In this document: piece after piece, positions 54,404 to 63,311 of the stretch | How the letters are laid out: every line of letters starts with the position of its first letter | Position numbering within the stretch: position 1 is the first letter of the stretch | Source of the DNA: DAOSEC01 sp035362935 | GTDB lineage: Bacteria; Bacillota_I; Bacilli_A; ML615J-28; CAG-313 | Assembly (NCBI GenBank): GCA_035362935.1 | Contig: DAOSEC010000008.1 | Span: forward strand, 1 to 64,000 | Direction: 5' to 3' | DNA: 64,000 bases | The notes under the pieces: generated by a model | Databases searched by the model: none | What the model was told of the DNA's origin: nothing | What the model saw: only the letters and a program-made list of their open reading frames with translations | Translations under genes and position numbers: made by a program

Positions 54404-55210
54404 ATGAAAATAGCAAAAATAATAGGTTTAATCATTTTAATCCTAATACCACTAACCATTACAACGTTCGTAGGGTTCTACTCGTATGATCGTTATCGCA
54501 ATACTTGGTTACCAAATTATATCGACCAAGCAACGACTACTGAAGATAAAATAGAACGTGTTGTTCGCTTTGATTCCATTGCGTATACACTTGATCCTGT
54601 GTTTGAATACACCGATCCAAATCATATGTTTAAACTTGTAGTCTATGGCCGTTTGTTACAAAGCCAAGCAGTCACTCGTTATGTTGATTACGTAATATAT
54701 ATGTATGCAATTGATTATGCTCAACTCCCAGAAACCCCAAAACCTAAGATTAAATTAGAATATGGAGATGATGAGGTATCTATATTAACATTTGGGTATG
54801 AGGCGCGTTTCGAAGACAAAGAAGCAATCCCCGCAGTTAATGCTCCTGCGAATGCACAATATATGTCATATAAGATTACTTTCGCAGCTAGTGTTGATAT
54901 GGGTGGACAAGTTGATTTCACTATCTTTACTGGTGATACGGTAACAGAGAACCTAAACGAATTTGCTCAAGGAACAATAACTGGAATTATTCATCATCCT
55001 GTAACCTTTGAAAATAGTGCACTTGTCGTTGAAGGATACAGCCAAGATATCATAGTTGGTGGTTATACACAATATGTCATTTCAAAATACATTTGGTGGC
55101 AAGCATTGATCAGTATTGTGTTGAGTGGAGCATTAAGTTATTTATTTTATTTAGTTTGGAATGTCGATACCGTTACTCCAACAACAAAAAAATATACAAC
55201 GAAACGATAA
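54404..55210 (+). CDS. Unknown exported protein with membrane anchors at both ends
   Basis: About 268 residues: a hydrophobic start (about 6-28), a 200-residue outer domain without cysteines and with alternating beta-like strands, and a second hydrophobic segment near 232-250, then a short charged tail. I recognise no family. ATG 54404 is chosen because GGAGGT lies eight bases before it. It has its own strong promoter and terminator, so it is a monocistronic unit on the minority strand. Confidence 0.65.
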   Translation: MKIAKIIGLIILILIPLTITTFVGFYSYDRYRNTWLPNYIDQATTTEDKIERVVRFDSIAYTLDPVFEYTDPNHMFKLVVYGRLLQSQAVTRYVDYVIYMYAIDYAQLPETPKPKIKLEYGDDEVSILTFGYEARFEDKEAIPAVNAPANAQYMSYKITFAASVDMGGQVDFTIFTGDTVTENLNEFAQGTITGIIHHPVTFENSALVVEGYSQDIIVGGYTQYVISKYIWWQALISIVLSGALSYLFYLVWNVDTVTPTTKKYTTKR

Positions 55211-55214
55211 AGTA

Positions 55215-55254
55215 AGAGGGAATCGCATACAATGTATCCGATTCCTTTGTTTTT
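55215..55254 (+). terminator. Intrinsic terminator of the orphan protein gene
   Basis: A GGAATCG/CGATTCC stem extended by ATAC/GTAT, followed by TTTGTTTTT on the plus strand. Confidence 0.75.
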
Positions 55255-55266
55255 GAAAGGATATAT

Positions 55267-56100
55267 ATGAATATACAAGATATAGAACGTTCTATTATTA
55301 AAAAATACCGTCGCGAACTGTGGAGTCCATTTGTAAAAGCGATCAAAGAATACGAATTAATCAACGAAGGCGATCACATAGCAGTTTGTGTGTCTGGTGG
55401 GAAGGATAGTTTGCTTTTAGCAAAACTTGTACAAGAACTCCATAGACACTCGGATGTCAAATTTGATGTTTCTTTTATTTCGATGAATCCAGGTTTTAGT
55501 GATTATAATCTAACCGAATTAACGAAAAACTGTGAGTTGATGGGAATTCCTATTCAAGTGTTTAACTCGAACGTGTTTGAAGTTGCTGAAAAATTAGGCA
55601 AAGATTATCCCTGTTATCTATGTGCTAGAATGAGAAGAGGATTTTTATACAACGCAGCACAGCAATTAGGATGTAACAAAATTGCTCTTGGACACCATAT
55701 GGATGATGTAATTGAAACAACGCTTCTAAATGTGTTTTATGCATCAAACTATAAAACAATGCTACCAAAACTCAAATCAACCAATTTCAAAGGAATGGAA
55801 CTCATACGCCCAATGGTATATATCAAAGAAGAGCATATATTCCGTTTTATTGAGAATGCTGAAATTGTTCCAATGAACTGTGGGTGTACCATTGCTTGTA
55901 AAGTTACACCTTCCAAACGTAGAGAAATTAAAAACTTAATTACAAACCTTAGGAGTGTGTTTCCTGATGTTGATAAATCAATTTTCAATTCTGCGAAAAA
56001 CGTTAACTTAAATTGTGTACTTGGTTGGAAACACAAAGACACAAAATATAATTATTTAGATTTTTACAAAGAGATCGAATTAGATGAAGAAAACGAGTAA
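55267..56100 (+). CDS. TtcA-like tRNA 2-thiocytidine synthetase
   Basis: A 277-residue PP-loop ATPase with SGGKDS at residues 43-48. It has the CxxC pair Cys116/Cys119 in CYLCARMRRG and further cysteines 205, 207 and 211 that match the iron-sulphur ligands of TtcA. TtcA thiolates cytidine 32 in some tRNAs. Members of this family without tRNA targets also exist, so specificity is uncertain. AAAGGAT is the ribosome site. It does not overlap its plus-strand neighbour. Confidence 0.85.
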   Translation: MNIQDIERSIIKKYRRELWSPFVKAIKEYELINEGDHIAVCVSGGKDSLLLAKLVQELHRHSDVKFDVSFISMNPGFSDYNLTELTKNCELMGIPIQVFNSNVFEVAEKLGKDYPCYLCARMRRGFLYNAAQQLGCNKIALGHHMDDVIETTLLNVFYASNYKTMLPKLKSTNFKGMELIRPMVYIKEEHIFRFIENAEIVPMNCGCTIACKVTPSKRREIKNLITNLRSVFPDVDKSIFNSAKNVNLNCVLGWKHKDTKYNYLDFYKEIELDEENE

Positions 56101-56122
56101 CATTTTTGTTACCCGTTTTTTT
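56092..56122 (+). terminator. Intrinsic terminator of the TtcA-like gene
   Basis: An AACGAGTAAC/GTTACCCGTT stem with one mismatch, overlapping the stop, followed by a T tract. The minus-strand asnS stop at 56124 lies just beyond, so the two genes are convergent. Confidence 0.75.
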
Positions 56123-56123
56123 G

Positions 56124-57506
56124 TTAAAATTCACAATTTTTTGGAGTTCTTGCATAAGGGATGACATCGCGAATGTTTTCAACTCCGGTGACATACATAA
56201 TGAGGCGTTCAAATCCTAAACCAAACCCTGCATGTTTACATCCACCATATCTTCTTAGATCTAAATACCAATACATATCTTCTGGTGAGATGTGGAATTC
56301 TTTCATACGGTCAATCAACACATCAAGACGTTCTTCTCTTTGGGATCCACCGACCAACTCTCCTGCTCCAGGAACAAGTAAGTCCATCGCTGCTACTGTT
56401 TTTTGGTCGTCGTTTAATCTCATATAAAATGCCTTGATTTCTTTTGGCCAATTGATCACAAACACAGGGGATTTAAAATGAACGTCCGTTAAATACTTTT
56501 CGTGCTCTGTTGCTAAGTCCTCACCCATTTTCGGTTCATTCTCAAACTTCACTTTTGATTGTTGTAAGATTTTAATCGCATCAGCATATTCACATTTTGT
56601 AACCTTTGATTGAATCAAGTCTTCTAATTGTTTGAGTTTTCCAGGACTTACAAACTTATCAAAAAACTCCATCTCTTCTTTGGCGTTATTTAATATATAT
56701 GTAACGACATATTTGACCATGTCTTCGGCAAGTTGCATGTCATCGTTTAAATCCGCAAAACTTATTTCTGGTTCGATCATCCAAAACTCAGACGCATGTC
56801 TTGTTGTGTTTGAGTTTTCTGCACGAAATGTTGGGCCAAACGTATACACATTTTTAAATGCTAGCGCAAATGTTTCTGCTTCTAGTTGACCAGATACCGT
56901 GAGGTTTGTCATTTTTCCAAAGAAATCTTTTGAATAATCCACTTCACCACTTTTCGCAATTCGCTCTAAATCAAGTGTGGTAACTTGGAACATTTGTCCT
57001 GCCCCTTCAGCATCGCTTGCTGTAATGATTGGTGCGTGAACATATATGAACTCTCTTTTATTAAAAAATTCATGAATCGCAAATGCCAATAAACTACGAA
57101 CACGGAACACTGCACTAAATAAATTTGTTCTTGGTCTTAAATGAGCCTTTTCTCTTAAAAACTCTCGCGAATGTTTTTTTGGTTGAATCGGATAATCTTC
57201 CGGACTATCTCCTTCTAAAACGATTTTTGTTGCGTGAAGTTCTACTGGTTGTTTCATGTGTGGAGTTGCTTTGACAACTCCTTGCACTGTGATGCTTGCA
57301 CCTACTCTAAACTTTCTAATTTCTTCAAAGTTTTCTACCTTTGTATCGTAGACAATCTGAAGATTTTCAAAGAATGATCCATCGTTTAAATTGATGAAAC
57401 CGAATTCTTTTTGATCGCGATTGGTTCGAATCCACCCTTGTACTGTGACATGTTGCCCATCAAGACCACTTGGTGTTCTGAATAATTGTTTTACATTTAC
57501 TAACAT
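56124..57506 (-). CDS. asnS: Asparagine--tRNA ligase
   Basis: A class IIb synthetase of 460 residues. An N-terminal OB-fold anticodon-binding domain (about 1-105) starts with VTVQGWIRTNRDQKEFGFINL, and the catalytic domain has the conserved FRAENSNTTRHASEFWMIEPE (motif 2) and GLGFERLIMYVTG (motif 3). The Asn rather than Asp assignment is supported by the upstream T-box with a candidate AAC specifier and by FRAENSNT. The ribosome site is AGGAGGAG. Confidence 0.96.
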   Translation of the reverse strand: MLVNVKQLFRTPSGLDGQHVTVQGWIRTNRDQKEFGFINLNDGSFFENLQIVYDTKVENFEEIRKFRVGASITVQGVVKATPHMKQPVELHATKIVLEGDSPEDYPIQPKKHSREFLREKAHLRPRTNLFSAVFRVRSLLAFAIHEFFNKREFIYVHAPIITASDAEGAGQMFQVTTLDLERIAKSGEVDYSKDFFGKMTNLTVSGQLEAETFALAFKNVYTFGPTFRAENSNTTRHASEFWMIEPEISFADLNDDMQLAEDMVKYVVTYILNNAKEEMEFFDKFVSPGKLKQLEDLIQSKVTKCEYADAIKILQQSKVKFENEPKMGEDLATEHEKYLTDVHFKSPVFVINWPKEIKAFYMRLNDDQKTVAAMDLLVPGAGELVGGSQREERLDVLIDRMKEFHISPEDMYWYLDLRRYGGCKHAGFGLGFERLIMYVTGVENIRDVIPYARTPKNCEF

Positions 57507-57521
57507 ATGCTTCTCCTCCTA

Positions 57522-57553
57522 AAGAAAAAGTCCTTAGAGTTCACTCTAAGGAC
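57522..57553 (-). terminator. T-box-controlled terminator of asnS
   Basis: A GTCCTTAGAGT/ACTCTAAGGAC stem followed by TTTTTCTTT on the minus strand, just before the asnS start region. It is exclusive of the T-box antiterminator. Confidence 0.92.
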
Positions 57554-57775
57554 GAAAATTCGCGGTACCACCTTAGTTCACAAATGTCTTTGTGCACTTT
57601 CATCTTTGTTAACGCTAAAGTAGCGGTTAGTTCTACTAATTCATTTGGAAATGAAGGTTCTTCTAACGACTCCAGACTGTTCTTCAATAAACCATATATC
57701 CCAAGTTCTCACTATCCTTAGGTCACTTTACCATAGCGGATTTATTTACTCATGTCCTTCAAAGTCTTTGGTAAG
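57522..57775 (-). promoter_or_regulatory. T-box riboswitch leader of asnS
   Basis: The minus strand carries the highly conserved T-box AGGTGGTACCGCG (57561-57573). A stem I region follows the promoter with the ATGAGTA-type S-turn upstream and a candidate specifier codon AAC (57705-57707) in GAGAACTTGG. Uncharged tRNA-Asn would stabilise the antiterminator and switch asnS on. A terminator lies at 57522-57553. The T-box is certain; the exact specifier position is by eye. Confidence 0.9.
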
Positions 57776-57803
57776 ATTATACCATAACAATTTATTTTGT
57801 CAA
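57776..57803 (-). promoter_or_regulatory. Promoter of the asnS T-box unit
   Basis: A near-consensus TTGACA (57798-57803), 16-base spacer and TATAAT (57776-57781) on the minus strand. Confidence 0.85.
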
Positions 57804-57810
57804 AGTAATT

Positions 57811-60800
57811 TTAAAATGGTTTGCGTTTGAATAATTTAAACAACCCAAATCCAATTCCACCAAGCAATATTGGAGAACCCACACTTGCAGCGATAATGAT
57901 TCCTGTGTTGTTTGGTTCCTTCAGTGTTGTTACTTCTAAAAGTGTTGCATCTGATGCCTCAAACATGGAGCTTTGTGCGATTCGAACATATATCCTGTAT
58001 ACGGTATTTGGTTCTAGTTTTGTATAGTAAGTTACTCTTGACCAATTAACTTGATCAAAACTATACTCATAACCCGGAACACCAATAATGCGAATCGTTG
58101 TTTGCGTCACTTCAACATTTGGAGCAGCTGGAGCGTCTTGGAAATTTCGCTCTACTCTAACTTGTTGAACTAGAGGATTTGATGGAGCAAACTCTACTGT
58201 TTCTTTGGTTCGAACATAAACAGTATATCGAACCATCGTTTCTAATCCAACAAACACATTTGATGATTGATACGTTACTCCGTTTAAACTATATTCATAC
58301 GAAACGTTTGCTTCAACCGTGATGGTATTACCATACACGATAATAGATGCGCTTGTCGGCGTTACATTCTTTGTCTTTAATGTAACAATCGTTACAACGA
58401 GTGGAGTAGATGGATTTGCTTGTTCGGTTTCCATTGTGCGGATATAGAATGTATATGATGTGTTTGGAGACAGCGACAAGAAGCTAGATCCTTCTTGATA
58501 ATTGATTCCATCCATACTATATTCATATTCGGCAAACTTCACGAAAACTACTCGATCCTCATCTACTTGATAATTGATGTTTATAGGGCTGCTAGAGGTC
58601 ATCTTTTGCGTTGTAATCGATTTTTGGTATACCGGCGATGAATAAGTTACCCCCGTTTCTTTCAAGCGAACAGAAACGATATATTCTGTCATCGGTAATA
58701 ACTGATCAAAATAAATAGTATCACTAAAATTAATCCCATCGATCGAATATTCTCCATTTTCGATTGGAGTAATTGTGATTGTATTATCGATTACTAAAAC
58801 ATCAAGTGAGGTTGGCGCAACCTGACTCATTTTTTTCGTTTTTGCGAACACAACAAAATCATCGGATGCAAGACTTAATCCTGTTTCTTTGTATCTTACA
58901 TAAACTGTATATTCTGTAAAGATTTCTAACCCAGTAAATACATTACTTGATTGATAATCAACTCCATCTAAACTATATTCAAATGCCGCATTCGCTTCAA
59001 GAATAATGCTATTGTGTGTTGTATCAAATGTTACGTTTTCTGGCGCGTCCGTAGGCCATTTTTGTGTTTGAACAACGCGACTAAAATGAGGAGATGCTTG
59101 AAGGTTACTTGTTTCTCTAAAGCGTATATAAACAGTATAGTTTGCTAAAACATCCAGGTTGTTATAAAACGTTGTTTGATTAAAGGTAACACCATTCAAA
59201 CTATACTCTGCATTTGGCTGTGGAGTAATGGTGATTTGATTTCCATATACCAATACATCTACATGTGTTGGAGCAGCCTGTGGATTTTTTAGTGTTGTGA
59301 AATTTCTTACAAAATAATCGCTTGCTAAAACCCCTTCGGTTGCTTTCTTTCGAACATAAAATGCATAGGTTGTTCCTGGCTGTAAATTATAGAATGTTGG
59401 ACTATCTTGATAGTTCACACCATTCATTGAATACTCTGCATTTTCTTGTGTTTCTAGTGTTATTTGTGTATTGGTAATCGATGCTGCATTCAAGTATGTT
59501 GGCATCGGCCATATGATGTTTTCTGGCTGAGACGCAGTTGATAAGTTGTTTGCTTGTGACACTGATTTTATATAGTATTTGTAATTCGCAACTTGTGCGC
59601 CACTGTCCACAAACTGTGTTGTATTTGTAACATATTGTAACAAATGAGTTTGATTTGAAAAGTTAATGGTTTCTGCCATAGGTACACGATAAATCATATA
59701 CCCTCTTGCATCATTAACGGCATTCCAGGTTAGTTTTACTCCCCCGTTTTCGTTAACTGCGTGGAAGTTTGTAACCGCATCGGTTACCAAATCTGGATAA
59801 CGTTGTAGTGGCGCAGCAGGAACTTTCTTTGCCCAATAAGTTTGTAGTGTTGAAACTCCATTTTGAACGACTTGATTCGTTGTATTTCTAAATGTTCCAA
59901 AGGTATAGAAACTACTACCTTTGACGGTATTATATTTACTTAAAAATAATAGTTCATTTTGAACTTCATCCCATTTGTTTTCCCAGTCAGACGCCGCAGT
60001 AGGCAGTGCTCTATAGATTCCATGAGCTGCGATTAAGTTAACGTTAATCCCGGGACGATTCACAACCTTTACCCACCAATCAACTACATCAGCATAACCC
60101 GCCACAGTATGTTCAAATCCCCAATATGTTTGAGGCATAATATAATCAATCCAATTGCTTTCAACCCAACGTTTTGAGTCGGCATATAGATAGGATTGGT
60201 AGTGTTCTTGCCCTGCTGTATTAGATCCTGATTCTACAGTACCATTTCCATTTCGGTAAATCCCTGTTGGACTAATACCAAACTGAACTGCTTTGTTGTT
60301 AGAGGCATTGTAATTTGCGATAACTTGGCTAATTCCTTGAACCAATAAACTTGTTTGTTCTCTTCGCCAATTCGCAATTCCTGCACTCGTATTTGGAAAC
60401 GATCCTTGATACGCTAAAAACGTACTATAATCCGCATCGTCCATTCGGTTGTCACTTGATCCGCCACTTGCGGCGTCAAATTTATAATAGAAATAATCAT
60501 CCATATGAACTGCATCTAAATTATAATTGGTTACTAATTCTTCAACAACATTATAAATAAATTGTCTTACTTGTGGAAGTCCTGGATTTAAAGCAAATCC
60601 ACTTGTTGTTGCGGATGCATAATATTTGTAAAACATATTAGGATCGCTTGCTATATTGTAGCTTGGCATCGTAGCAGCAAACTGTTCTCTAGTTTGACCG
60701 TGCGCTGTTGTGGTTGCTCCAGTTAAACGATAAGGATTAATCCAAGCATGTAATTCAATTCCACGTTTATGTGCTTCTTCAATAATCCACTCAAGTGGGT

Positions 60801-61227
60801 CCCATCCAGGATTTGATCTTGTTTGAATTAAGTGACTTGACCATTGTGAGTATTCCGAAGGATACGTCGCATCGTTCATTGGTCTTACTTGGTAAATCAT
60901 TGTATTCATTCCTAGTTGTTCCATCTTATCAAAAATAAACAACATACGATTTTTGTATGCGTTGATTTCTGTGATGCTTGCATCTTTTTGAGCTGCGATA
61001 TCACCGGTTACGGTCGGTACCCAAACAGCTCTCATTTCTTGTGTGCGATAATTGTAGTCTGAAGCTTTTGTAACAACCGTTGATGTATTACGATATGTAA
61101 CAGGAGTTGTGGTTCCTGTGCGATAAATTGTTTGTTCTGTCGAAGCATTAATATGTGTTGTCCCCAGCATTAATCCTCCTACTAAAATTCCTATTACAAG
61201 TAATAGTGTTTTAATAGTTATTCTCAT
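57811..61227 (-). CDS. GHL10-family (YngK-like) surface glycoside hydrolase with repeats
   Basis: A 1138-residue secreted, membrane-anchored protein. Signal peptide at 1-29; a GHL10 TIM-barrel domain (about 60-480) starting TQEMRAVWVPTVTGD, with VRPMNDATYPSEYSQW and HAWINPYRLTG; a fibronectin-like segment at about 490-580; seven repeats of about 75 residues, each starting with an EYSxxGVxY-type motif (about 580-1105); one final hydrophobic segment (about 1112-1132) with a basic end. The barrel is similar to enzymes of unknown substrate thought to cut polysaccharides. There is no LPxTG. The ribosome site is weak. Confidence 0.88.
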   Translation of the reverse strand: MRITIKTLLLVIGILVGGLMLGTTHINASTEQTIYRTGTTTPVTYRNTSTVVTKASDYNYRTQEMRAVWVPTVTGDIAAQKDASITEINAYKNRMLFIFDKMEQLGMNTMIYQVRPMNDATYPSEYSQWSSHLIQTRSNPGWDPLEWIIEEAHKRGIELHAWINPYRLTGATTTAHGQTREQFAATMPSYNIASDPNMFYKYYASATTSGFALNPGLPQVRQFIYNVVEELVTNYNLDAVHMDDYFYYKFDAASGGSSDNRMDDADYSTFLAYQGSFPNTSAGIANWRREQTSLLVQGISQVIANYNASNNKAVQFGISPTGIYRNGNGTVESGSNTAGQEHYQSYLYADSKRWVESNWIDYIMPQTYWGFEHTVAGYADVVDWWVKVVNRPGINVNLIAAHGIYRALPTAASDWENKWDEVQNELLFLSKYNTVKGSSFYTFGTFRNTTNQVVQNGVSTLQTYWAKKVPAAPLQRYPDLVTDAVTNFHAVNENGGVKLTWNAVNDARGYMIYRVPMAETINFSNQTHLLQYVTNTTQFVDSGAQVANYKYYIKSVSQANNLSTASQPENIIWPMPTYLNAASITNTQITLETQENAEYSMNGVNYQDSPTFYNLQPGTTYAFYVRKKATEGVLASDYFVRNFTTLKNPQAAPTHVDVLVYGNQITITPQPNAEYSLNGVTFNQTTFYNNLDVLANYTVYIRFRETSNLQASPHFSRVVQTQKWPTDAPENVTFDTTHNSIILEANAAFEYSLDGVDYQSSNVFTGLEIFTEYTVYVRYKETGLSLASDDFVVFAKTKKMSQVAPTSLDVLVIDNTITITPIENGEYSIDGINFSDTIYFDQLLPMTEYIVSVRLKETGVTYSSPVYQKSITTQKMTSSSPININYQVDEDRVVFVKFAEYEYSMDGINYQEGSSFLSLSPNTSYTFYIRTMETEQANPSTPLVVTIVTLKTKNVTPTSASIIVYGNTITVEANVSYEYSLNGVTYQSSNVFVGLETMVRYTVYVRTKETVEFAPSNPLVQQVRVERNFQDAPAAPNVEVTQTTIRIIGVPGYEYSFDQVNWSRVTYYTKLEPNTVYRIYVRIAQSSMFEASDATLLEVTTLKEPNNTGIIIAASVGSPILLGGIGFGLFKLFKRKPF

Positions 61228-61239
61228 TTTGTGCTATAC

Positions 61240-62598
61240 CTACTTTCCTAAGCAAAATTTTGTAAATAGTTCGTCAAGCAACGAATCGCTTTTTGTATCG
61301 CCAATGATTTCTCCTAAGGATAACCAAGCGGCATACAAATCGATGTTGATAATATCAACAGGCATTTCTTGATCAATCGATGCGAGTGCATCTTGAAGCG
61401 ATTTTCTCGCTTCTTTTAATTTTGTGATATGACGAACATTACTGATGTAAGTTGCGTCAGATGCATTAAACTCATTGATTTTTGTGTATTGCTTTATTTT
61501 GTTTTCTAATTGATAAATATCTTCAATTTTATTTGCTGATATCAAAATATATTCAGGCAAATTCGATAAATCAATTTTTGATTTTAAATCCACTTTGTTC
61601 ACAATGACAATTCGTTTTTTGTGTTTGGATAATTCTAACAATTCATAATCCATATCTGTTAACGGACTAGAATTATCAAGAACCAAGAAAATAATTTCTG
61701 CTTCTTCAATTGCTTTTTTACTGCGTGAAACACCAATCGATTCAACGACATCTTCTGTCTTGCGAATCCCAGCAGTATCAATTAAGTTGAGTACAACTCC
61801 ACCTATGTTGATACTTCCTTCAATTGTATCTCTTGTAGTTCCTTCTATGTCAGTAACAATGGCTCGGTTCTCTCTTAACATAGCATTTAATAAACTACTC
61901 TTCCCAACATTTGGTCTTCCGATAATTGCTGTTTTGATTCCTTCTCTAATAATTCTTGATGTATTTGCTTTCTCAAGAATGACATTCATTTTATTGATTT
62001 GTGTTACAACAATTGGACGAATTAATTCGTTTGTCATAACAACTGCGTCATCATATTCTGGATAATCAATGTTTACTTCAATGCTTGCTATTGATGTTAA
62101 TATATCTTGTCGAAACGACTCAATTAATTGCTTGACATCACCTAGCAAACCTTGATTTGCGAGTGACAAAGCATTCTCGTTTTGAGCCTCAATCACATCC
62201 ATGACAGCCTCTGCTTGAGTCAAATCAATTCTTCCATTTAAATATGCACGCTTTGTAAATTCACCAGGTTCTGCCATGCGTGCTCCATGTATCAATGAAA
62301 GTTCCAAAATCTTATTTGTTACATAGATTCCACCGTGACAATTGATTTCAACAATATCTTCTTTTGTGAATGTTTTTGGAGACCGAAAGATTGAAACCAA
62401 GACCTCATCGACAATTTGCCCATTTTCTGAATTTACGATATGGCCATAACTTATTGTGTGACTTTTTGCTTTTGCCAAATCTTTTCCTTTAAACATTTTT
62501 TTCACAATGGAAATTGCATCGTTTCCACTTAATCTAACAATGGAAATTGCGCCTTTTCCAAGTGCGGTTGAGATCGAAACTATTGTATCATCGAACAT
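61240..62598 (-). CDS. mnmE: tRNA modification GTPase MnmE
   Basis: Together with MnmG it modifies wobble U34 of some tRNAs. 452 residues: N-terminal tetrahydrofolate-binding domain (starts MFDDTIVSISTALGKGAISIVRLSG), a helical domain, the G domain with GRPNVGKSSLLN, DTAGIR and NKVD, and the C-terminal CLGK whose cysteine is required. The length is normal. The start overlaps the RDD gene stop by one base. Near oriC in many bacteria. Confidence 0.97.
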   Translation of the reverse strand: MFDDTIVSISTALGKGAISIVRLSGNDAISIVKKMFKGKDLAKAKSHTISYGHIVNSENGQIVDEVLVSIFRSPKTFTKEDIVEINCHGGIYVTNKILELSLIHGARMAEPGEFTKRAYLNGRIDLTQAEAVMDVIEAQNENALSLANQGLLGDVKQLIESFRQDILTSIASIEVNIDYPEYDDAVVMTNELIRPIVVTQINKMNVILEKANTSRIIREGIKTAIIGRPNVGKSSLLNAMLRENRAIVTDIEGTTRDTIEGSINIGGVVLNLIDTAGIRKTEDVVESIGVSRSKKAIEEAEIIFLVLDNSSPLTDMDYELLELSKHKKRIVIVNKVDLKSKIDLSNLPEYILISANKIEDIYQLENKIKQYTKINEFNASDATYISNVRHITKLKEARKSLQDALASIDQEMPVDIINIDLYAAWLSLGEIIGDTKSDSLLDELFTKFCLGK

Positions 62599-63311
62599 TA
62601 TGATCTCCTAACCCATGGGTCATCCTCATCATCTTCTTCGGCTTGTTTTGTTTTATTTTTTGATGGTTGATCTTTCCATGGATCTGATTCTTTTTCTACA
62701 TCAACAACTTCTACCCATGATTTCATACTTTCAATTTCTGCGAGTTTGTGTTGGATCATATCAAACGAGGATGGCACGACTCTTGTGCTCGCAATCTTAT
62801 CGTGAAATCCCATTCCTTCTTTTGAAACAAGCGTAGTGATTAACACAACAATTTGTATGATGGATGTAATAAATCCGATGATATAACTTGAAGCAATAAA
62901 TGCAATCATACCTTCACTATTGTTAACGTCTTTTGGCAAATAAAACAATATGAATCCGCTAATCAAAGCCATCCATAATGTAAAATTTCTTATCACGTGT
63001 TGATAAAATTTCACTGGTTCATACTCTTTGTTTAATACTTTTAGATGAAATACTTTTTTGAATATTGTTTGACCTTTCATCAATTGTGGAATCACACTAA
63101 AGTAAAGAAATGCGAATACAATATTCGAAATTAAGATTGGAAGTGTTACTACCCCAAGAATGGTGTTCTCATCCACATTTGAAAGATCTCCATTTTGAAA
63201 TATTTGCAGAAGTGAAAAAGCTCCACCCACAATTGTCGCAATTAAACTATAAACAAGATTGTCAATGATTGCAGCTACTAGCCGTTCTCCTCTAATATCC
63301 TTCAGGTTCAT
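62598..63311 (-). CDS. RDD family membrane protein
   Basis: A 237-residue protein of the RDD family: ERLVAAIIDNLVYSLIATIVGG at the start, about four to five hydrophobic segments, and a charged C-terminal tail (EEDDEDDPWVRRS). RDD proteins are of mostly unknown function; some are Na+/H+ antiporters. Its start lies within the rmuC end (20-base overlap). Confidence 0.8.
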   Translation of the reverse strand: MNLKDIRGERLVAAIIDNLVYSLIATIVGGAFSLLQIFQNGDLSNVDENTILGVVTLPILISNIVFAFLYFSVIPQLMKGQTIFKKVFHLKVLNKEYEPVKFYQHVIRNFTLWMALISGFILFYLPKDVNNSEGMIAFIASSYIIGFITSIIQIVVLITTLVSKEGMGFHDKIASTRVVPSSFDMIQHKLAEIESMKSWVEVVDVEKESDPWKDQPSKNKTKQAEEDDEDDPWVRRS

